From NCBI RefSeq assembly GCF_002563655.1, contig NZ_PDIY01000001.1:902001-966000 (forward strand): 64,000 bases of DNA, given 5' to 3'. A program made the translations under genes and the position numbers. Positions 58,989-64,000 of this stretch are shown here, piece after piece. Origin of the DNA: Bacillus sp. es.034 (GTDB lineage: Bacteria; Bacillota; Bacilli; Bacillales; Bacillaceae_B). Below the pieces are notes generated by a model that saw only the letters and a program-made list of their open reading frames with translations, was not told the origin of the DNA and made no database searches. Within the stretch, counting starts at the first letter, position 1. The number at the start of each line of letters is the position of its first letter.

Positions 58989-59495
58989 ATGGAAAAGAAA
59001 AAAAACATTGGATTCAATATCATCAAAAGTGATCCCACTGACGGCCACGGCGGTTACGGGGTAGGAGCTTTGAGCCTTGATAATGTTTCACCTGTGATGA
59101 TTGATGTCGAAGAAGGCGAAGCGACGATCGAAATCGGAGCCATGCATGCAAGGAGCCCGATCGAAAAAGGGATCAAATTCACGAATAACCGTGAGGACTC
59201 GGCAGGCGGTAAGCCGTATTGGCTCATCTGGATAACCATCGACCGGATGGAAGACGGCCCGTACTATGCAGGCGTGACGGCTTGTGAGCTCGTCGTGAAC
59301 CGTGAGAAGCGCAGGGGCTACAAGTCCATGCCGGAACATGTGAACAATATGGATAAATCCATCAAACGGAAGATCGTCCTTGACCAACTGGACGACAAAT
59401 CCAAAGGCATTCTAACGACCTTTTTAAAGAATCATGATGAAGGTATGTGGGAACGCTCAAAGGATGAATTGAAGGAAGCGCTAAAAATAAAATAG
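58989..59495 (+). CDS. ywhD: YwhD-family protein
   Basis: A 168-residue protein of the YwhD family: GFNIIKSDPTDGHGGYGVGA, LSLDNVSPVMIDVEEGEATIEIG (by parts) and RSPIEKGIKFTNNREDSAGGKPYW. It has no known function. It follows ywhC closely, probably in one operon, and ends before a strong terminator. Confidence 0.92.
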   Translation: MEKKKNIGFNIIKSDPTDGHGGYGVGALSLDNVSPVMIDVEEGEATIEIGAMHARSPIEKGIKFTNNREDSAGGKPYWLIWITIDRMEDGPYYAGVTACELVVNREKRRGYKSMPEHVNNMDKSIKRKIVLDQLDDKSKGILTTFLKNHDEGMWERSKDELKEALKIK

Positions 59496-59606
59496 ATCGT
59501 TTTGTGAACAAACTGTGACATTTCTTTGAATATGTCGTTCACATCTTGCTCTATGGGTGGAAAAAAAGTACACTTAAATCACAGTTTGCACATAAACTAG
59601 GACATG

Positions 59607-59642
59607 AAAAACCCCGGGTTCGCACAAGCCCGGGGTTTTTTG
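59607..59642 (+). terminator. terminator of ywhC-ywhD
   Basis: Arms AAAACCCCGGG and CCCGGGGTTTT with loop TTCGCACAAG, then TTGTG. Confidence 0.88.
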
Positions 59643-59719
59643 TGTTTTATTGTTGTTATATGGATGGAAGTAGGGGGTTCCAAATGTCCATCCCCAGTGC
59701 GAGCCCCTTCCACTTTTCG

Positions 59720-59845
59720 AGATGTCCAGCTCCGGTGGCTAGAGGCTCGAGGTCATAAGTTAAACCTACCAAAAAGGCAAAGAACGCCTTTCCGGTAGGT
59801 TCACCTTATGCTTGTCGCCTCTGAACGAGCCGCCTCCGCTTTTCG
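59720..59845. repeat. structured intergenic repeat between ywhD and pbpG
   Basis: A 125-bp imperfect palindrome. Nested pairs from outside in are GGTGGC/GCCGCC, GAGGC/GCCTC, CATAAG/CTTATG, AACCTACC/GGTAGGTT and AAGGC/GCCTT. The flanks TGTCCAGCTCC and GCCTCCGCTTTTCG and the phrase TCGAGGTCATAAGT match a widespread Bacillus-type intergenic repeat as I remember it. It ends 2 bp from the pbpG stop codon. Confidence 0.7.
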
Positions 59846-59846
59846 G

Positions 59847-61910
59847 TTAAAAAATCCAATCCCTAACTTTCTCATACCAAGGTTGTTTCTTCTCTTTTTT
59901 CGGTGCCTTTTCTTTCGGTGCTTCTTTATCACCCAGATGTTCATGGCAGTATTCGGTCGGTTCGGTGCCTTTTACAAAGTAGGTGAAGCGCTGGACGGGA
60001 CAGTCTTCTGTTGCAAGCAGTCCGTTATGGGGGTTCACGGCTACGCCGACGACGCCCTTGGTTGGTTTGAAGTTCTTGACGGGTTCATCCTTCAGGGCTT
60101 CTTCCATGAAGTGGACCCAGATTTTCTTGGCATAGTATTTATCATCAACGAGGGAGACTTCTTTTCCTTTATCGTATCCCGTCCACACTCCCGCTGTTAA
60201 TTGAGGGGAGTAGCCGATCATCCAGTTATCTGTGTTGGTCGTCCCGGATTTACCTGCGTAGGGACGGGTCGCGTCTTTCCGGATCTGAATCCCCGTTACC
60301 GTCGAATAATCATTGAGCTTAGGATCGAATATCCCGGTGAGCATATGGGTCATGACGTATGTGAGATCCGGGTCGAGCACCTGCTCTTTTTTCGATTCGC
60401 TTTCATAGATGACCTTCCCCGACCAGTCTTCCACTTTTGTAATGAAAACAGGCTTCACTTTGTAGCCGCCATTGGCAAAGATGCTATAGGCGTTGACCAT
60501 ATCGATGACCCGTGCCCCTGACGTACCGAGTGCCGATGAAGGATATTTTTTCACCTTTGTCGTCAATCCAAACTTCTCTTTTGCCGTTTTTGTCAAGGTG
60601 TCCTGACCGATAAAGAGGTGGGTCTTCACGGCGTACACGTTATCGGATAGAGCGATAGCCTGGGCCAGAGTGATGTCACCATCTGCATATTTATTGTTGT
60701 AATTATGAGGGGTGTACTTTTTTCCATCATCAAACGTGAAGGACGTCATTTCGCTCTTCATCGTCGTGGCTGGCGTAAATCCCTGTTTTAAAGCAGAGTA
60801 GTAGAGTAGTGGTTTGATCGTTGATCCCGGCTGGCGGATTGCCTGCACGGCACGGTTAAACGGACTCTCTTCATAATCCCTTCCCCCGACTAAAGCTGTT
60901 ACATACCCATTTTTCGGATTCATGGACACAAACCCCAATTGGATATCCGATTTATCGGGGATCTGTTCCTTCACGACTTTCTCGGCGACTTTCTGATGAT
61001 CGGGGTTGAGGGTCGTGTAAACCTTCAATCCCCCCATCTCAATCGTGCGTTCCTCGATTCCCAAGTCGGAACTCAGGATGCTTTTCACAACATCTTGAAA
61101 ATAGGGGGCGGTTTCCGCCTTTTGATGGGCGTGCTCCCCTGTGATGCGGATGGGTGCTGCTTTGGAAACAGCCTCTTGCTCCCTTGTTATAAAGCCGTCC
61201 TCGGTCATGGACTGAAGGATGAGCTCCTGGCGCTTCTTGCTATTTTCAAGATGGGTGACAGGCGAATAGTAGGAAGGTGCTTTCGGGATCCCGGCGAGCA
61301 TAGCCGCTTCTGCGACGGTCAATTGATTGGCATCTTTGCCGAAGTAATATTGACTCGCTGCCTGGACACCGTATGCCCCGTGGCCGTAGTAGATGGTATT
61401 TAAATAGCCTTCTAGAATGTCCTTCTTGGAGTAGTTCATTTCGATCCTGATCGTGTAGAGGGCTTCTGAAATCTTTCGTTTCCACGTCTTATCATGAGAA
61501 AGAAATAGATTGCGAGCGTACTGTTGTGAAATGGTACTGGCCCCCTGTACCTTCGACATCGCTTTGACGTCGGCCAGCGCTGCCCCTGCCATCCGCTTCA
61601 GGTCAAACCCGTAATGCTGGTAGAAGCTTTTATCTTCAATGGAGATCGTCGCTTCAATGAGGGCAGGCGAGATTTCCTTCAGACCCACCCAGTAGCGCTT
61701 CTCACCTGTATTCGTTTCACCTATGACCGAACCATCCTCACCATAGATCAAAGTAGATTGAGGGACGGCAAGGGGAGGCGGCCCCTGGACCTTGGCGTAA
61801 ATCAAAACCCCCATGATCCCCAACAAAAAGAGAACCATAGCCGCGAGAGCCCCGACCACTGCAAATCTCGCATATTTCTTTGTCTTCTCCATTCGAGCCA
61901 TCACTTCCAT
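59847..61910 (-). CDS. pbpG: class A penicillin-binding protein PbpG-like
   Basis: A 687-residue bifunctional peptidoglycan synthase. One N-terminal membrane anchor (residues about 15-40) is followed by a glycosyltransferase domain with catalytic Glu92 in ISIEDKSFYQHYGFD, and a transpeptidase domain with Ser363 in PGSTIKPL, Ser422 in LSDNVYAVK and Lys554 in GKSGTTNTDNW. The C-terminal tail is Lys-rich. B. subtilis PbpG (YwhE) in the same locus acts in spore wall synthesis under sigma-F. Start is ATG 61910; ATG 61901 is equally possible. Confidence 0.93.
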   Translation of the reverse strand: MEVMARMEKTKKYARFAVVGALAAMVLFLLGIMGVLIYAKVQGPPPLAVPQSTLIYGEDGSVIGETNTGEKRYWVGLKEISPALIEATISIEDKSFYQHYGFDLKRMAGAALADVKAMSKVQGASTISQQYARNLFLSHDKTWKRKISEALYTIRIEMNYSKKDILEGYLNTIYYGHGAYGVQAASQYYFGKDANQLTVAEAAMLAGIPKAPSYYSPVTHLENSKKRQELILQSMTEDGFITREQEAVSKAAPIRITGEHAHQKAETAPYFQDVVKSILSSDLGIEERTIEMGGLKVYTTLNPDHQKVAEKVVKEQIPDKSDIQLGFVSMNPKNGYVTALVGGRDYEESPFNRAVQAIRQPGSTIKPLLYYSALKQGFTPATTMKSEMTSFTFDDGKKYTPHNYNNKYADGDITLAQAIALSDNVYAVKTHLFIGQDTLTKTAKEKFGLTTKVKKYPSSALGTSGARVIDMVNAYSIFANGGYKVKPVFITKVEDWSGKVIYESESKKEQVLDPDLTYVMTHMLTGIFDPKLNDYSTVTGIQIRKDATRPYAGKSGTTNTDNWMIGYSPQLTAGVWTGYDKGKEVSLVDDKYYAKKIWVHFMEEALKDEPVKNFKPTKGVVGVAVNPHNGLLATEDCPVQRFTYFVKGTEPTEYCHEHLGDKEAPKEKAPKKEKKQPWYEKVRDWIF

Positions 61911-61932
61911 ACCTCTCCCTACTTTCCCTACA

Positions 61933-61961
61933 GAGGTCCGCATCAATTGAGGGACGGACCT
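61933..61961. repeat. dispersed repeat, copy 3, as an inverted pair
   Basis: AGGTCCG and CGGACCT arms, 14 bases apart, with GAGGGACGGACCT as the right half. On the plus strand a T run follows (TTGGATTTTTTT). Confidence 0.75.
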
Positions 61962-62310
61962 TGGATTTTTTTATAGTTGTCATCTCGTTTATACTGATTA
62001 CTGTGTAGTATCAGTATGAAAAGTTTTACGAGATTTTAAACGTCAAAGGTTTAGAAAAAATTTCACTTGAAATTTTGCTAGATTCCACTATACTTTTTCT
62101 CATGTTTGTATTTATCATGATAGGGAAGGATAAAAATGACGTCCGATGCGGATGTTTTTATAAATAGGAGTAAAGCCCGTTATGTCAGGGTTTCGCTTAA
62201 CAGAGTGATCTATTTTGTCCTGAAATGAACGTGTGAAAACTCAAACTAGTGGTATATGATTTATACAGAAACAGCGATCATCCATTAAAACAAGAAGGGA
62301 AGTTGAAACA
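61962..62310. other. gene-free divergent region between pbpG and speE
   Basis: About 350 AT-rich bases. A TATGAT box at 62260 is a candidate -10 for speE, but the -35 is weak (GTGAAA). I find no riboswitch, RNA gene or open frame. The pbpG promoter, expected to be sigma-F type, cannot be picked with confidence. Confidence 0.45.
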
Positions 62311-63141
62311 ATGAGTGGACTTTGGTACACAGAGAAACAAACAGAAAACTTCGGGATCACGATGAAAATCAAGAAGACTTTACATACAGAGCAAACGGAT
62401 TTTCAATATCTTGAAATGGCTGAAACAGAAGAATGGGGCAATATGCTGTTCCTTGACGGCATGGTCATGACGAGCCGGAAGGATGAGTTCGTCTATCATG
62501 AAATGGTGGCGCATGTTCCATTATTCACGCACCCGAACCCTGAGAACGTATTGGTTGTCGGCGGTGGAGACGGTGGGGTCATCCGTGAAGTATTGAAACA
62601 CCCAAGCGTAAAGAAAGCGGTTCTTGTTGAAATCGACGGAAAAGTGATCGAGTACTCCAAGAAGTATCTTCCTGAGATTGCTGGAGAATTAGAGAACGAG
62701 CGCGTGGACGTACAAGTCGACGACGGCTTCATGCACATCGCGAAGAGTGAGAACGAATATGATGTGATCATGGTCGATTCCACTGAGCCGGTAGGGCCGG
62801 CAGTTAACCTGTTCACAAAAGGATTCTACGCTGGGATCTCAAAAGCATTGAAAGAAGACGGAATCTTTGTCGCGCAATGTGATAACCCTTGGTTCAAAGC
62901 AGACCTTATCCGCCAGGTACAGAGCGACGTGAAGGAAATCTTCCCGATCACACGCCTGTACACAGCGAATATCCCGACATACCCAAGCGGACTGTGGGCC
63001 TTCACCATCGGTTCCAAAAAGCACGACCCTATCGAAGTACCGGAAGAGCGTTTCCACGACATCGAAACGAAATACTACACACCGGAACTGCACAAAGCAG
63101 CATTCGCCCTTCCGAAATTCGTTAAAGACCTGACAAAATAA
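62311..63141 (+). CDS. speE: spermidine synthase
   Basis: A 276-residue aminopropyltransferase that makes spermidine from putrescine and decarboxylated SAM. It has [21 protein letters not shown]-type [50 protein letters not shown] and the catalytic Asp in [18 protein letters not shown]. The ATG follows GAAGGGA. It is ywhF in B. subtilis and precedes speB. Confidence 0.97.
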   Translation: MSGLWYTEKQTENFGITMKIKKTLHTEQTDFQYLEMAETEEWGNMLFLDGMVMTSRKDEFVYHEMVAHVPLFTHPNPENVLVVGGGDGGVIREVLKHPSVKKAVLVEIDGKVIEYSKKYLPEIAGELENERVDVQVDDGFMHIAKSENEYDVIMVDSTEPVGPAVNLFTKGFYAGISKALKEDGIFVAQCDNPWFKADLIRQVQSDVKEIFPITRLYTANIPTYPSGLWAFTIGSKKHDPIEVPEERFHDIETKYYTPELHKAAFALPKFVKDLTK

Positions 63142-63144
63142 ATG

Positions 63145-63222
63145 GGAGGGACGGACCTCACATTTCAACGGTAAATCGCTTAAAATCAAGGAGGGACGGA
63201 CCTGAACCAAGGTCCGTCCCTC
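63145..63222. repeat. dispersed repeat copies 4 and 5 between speE and speB
   Basis: Copy 4 GGGAGGGACGGACCTCA at 63145; copy 5 is an inverted pair, GAGGGACGGACC (63191-63202) and GGTCCGTCCCTC (63211-63222) with an eight-base loop, a perfect 12-bp stem. No T run follows, so it is not a classic terminator. It may act on mRNA stability or lower speB relative to speE. Confidence 0.78.
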
Positions 63223-63244
63223 TCTAAAAGAGAGGTTGAAGAAT

Positions 63245-64000
63245 ATGCGTTTTGATGAGGCTTATTCAGGTAATGTGTTTATTAAGAGCCATCCTTCTTA
63301 TGAGGAGAGCCAGGTGGTCCTTTACGGGATGCCGATGGATTGGACGGTGAGTTACCGTCCGGGTTCCCGTTTCGGTCCTGCCCGTATCCGCGAGGTGTCG
63401 ATCGGTCTGGAGGAGTATAGTGCATACCTTGACCGGGAGCTTGAAGAAGTGAAATACTATGATGCCGGTGATATCCCGCTGCCGTTCGGTAACCCGCAGC
63501 GAAGCATCGATATGATTGAAGATTATATCGACGGGCTCCTTGGCGACGGGAAGATCCCATTTGGAATGGGTGGGGAGCATCTGGTCTCATGGCCTGTAAT
63601 GAAAGCTATCGCGAAGAAATATCCGGATCTAGCCATCATCCATATGGACGCTCACACCGATCTGCGTGAAGAGTACGAAGGAGAGCCCTTATCCCACTCG
63701 ACTCCGATCCGTAAGATTGCCGAGCACATCGGACCGAAGAACGTTTACTCATTCGGCATCCGTTCCGGTATGAAAGAAGAATTCCAATGGGCGAAGGAAA
63801 ACGGCATGCATATTTCCAAGTTCGAAGTGCTCGAGCCGCTGAAGGAAATCCTTCCACAGCTAGCAGGACGTCCTGTGTATGTGACGATCGATATTGACGT
63901 ATTGGACCCTGCCCACGCTCCTGGAACAGGCACCGTGGACTGCGGCGGTATCACTTCGAAAGAATTACTGGCATCGATCCATGCCATCGCTCACTCTGAC
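63245..64000 (+). CDS. speB: agmatinase (3' end outside the window)
   Basis: The first 252 residues of an agmatinase, which hydrolyses agmatine to putrescine and urea. It opens MRFDEAYSGNVFIKSHPSYE, shows SYRPGSRFGPARIREVSIGLE and the two-manganese motifs GGEHLVSWP, HMDAHTDLR and TIDIDVLDPAHAPGTGT. The gene runs past base 64000; about 40 more residues are expected. AGAGAGG precedes the ATG. With speE it forms the two-step putrescine-to-spermidine unit of B. subtilis. Confidence 0.96.
   Translation, partial: MRFDEAYSGNVFIKSHPSYEESQVVLYGMPMDWTVSYRPGSRFGPARIREVSIGLEEYSAYLDRELEEVKYYDAGDIPLPFGNPQRSIDMIEDYIDGLLGDGKIPFGMGGEHLVSWPVMKAIAKKYPDLAIIHMDAHTDLREEYEGEPLSHSTPIRKIAEHIGPKNVYSFGIRSGMKEEFQWAKENGMHISKFEVLEPLKEILPQLAGRPVYVTIDIDVLDPAHAPGTGTVDCGGITSKELLASIHAIAHSD

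Noticed and set aside
59546-59798. Two plus-strand frames of 64-70 codons between ywhD and pbpG
   Set aside because: They run through the terminator and the structured repeat.
60201-61403. Long plus-strand frames opposite pbpG
   Set aside because: Antisense shadows of a gene with all PBP motifs.
1-64000. CRISPR arrays, tRNA or rRNA genes, IS elements, integrases, prophage genes
   Set aside because: None seen; the only regular repeat array is the iteron set at 3523-3663, which lacks spacers.

Overview
The window looks like chromosomal DNA of a low-GC, endospore-forming Bacillaceae member, probably a marine or soil Bacillus-type species. This rests on Bacillus-type ribosome binding sites with many TTG/GTG starts, sporulation and germination genes (gerQ, cwlJ, rsfA, an Sda-like peptide, a pbpG-like PBP), two parS sites, cre boxes, sigma-B-type promoters and a ZTP riboswitch. 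The last 18 kb follow the Bacillus subtilis ywd-ywf-ywg-ywh gene order (pdxK, ung, ywdI, ywdK, gerQ, hemQ, pta, lipL, rsfA, ywfO, ywgA, ywhB, ywhC, ywhD, pbpG, speE, speB). The species itself cannot be fixed from the sequence.

Layout. 1-3.2 kb: a BceRS-like two-component pair (kinase cut by the window edge), a small lipoprotein, and an AraC regulator with a VOC protein. 3.5-5.6 kb: a plasmid-type actin partition cassette made of an iteron array (parC-like), a ParM-like actin and a ParR-like adaptor. 5.9-12.8 kb: a complete 14-gene gas vesicle operon in the Priestia megaterium order A-P-Q-B-R-N-F-G-L-S-K-J-T-U, closed by a strong terminator. 12.9-31 kb: metabolic and stress genes (glycerate kinase, GlsB-like protein, PLD-family protein, a broken MFS transporter, haloacid dehalogenase, CHY zinc finger, MsrAB fusion, DinB, Rieske oxidoreductase, folD behind a ZTP riboswitch, an SDR coupled to a QueA-like gene, AlkD-like protein, PatB and the kbl-tdh threonine pathway). 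31-46 kb: a PAS histidine kinase, YjiH, an Sda-like peptide, AtoE and BCCT transporters, HAD hydrolase, soluble sugar dehydrogenase, a holin-like small toxin, a SigO/RsoA-like split sigma factor, an ABC-2 exporter with its TetR repressor, and yojF-bshB2 (bacillithiol). 46-64 kb: the conserved ywd-ywh block.

The most unusual feature is the parC-ParM-ParR cassette placed directly before the gas vesicle operon, both reading rightward. The iterons form six 20-bp units, as expected for an actin-type centromere, so this may be a captured plasmid or mobile-element module. A role in gas vesicle or island maintenance is only a hypothesis. Other points of interest are a perfect parS after ung and a one-mismatch parS before msrAB, a perfect cre upstream of the pta promoter, two mirror-image TetR operators, an internally deleted MFS gene, several short genes missed by length cut-offs, and dispersed intergenic repeat families.
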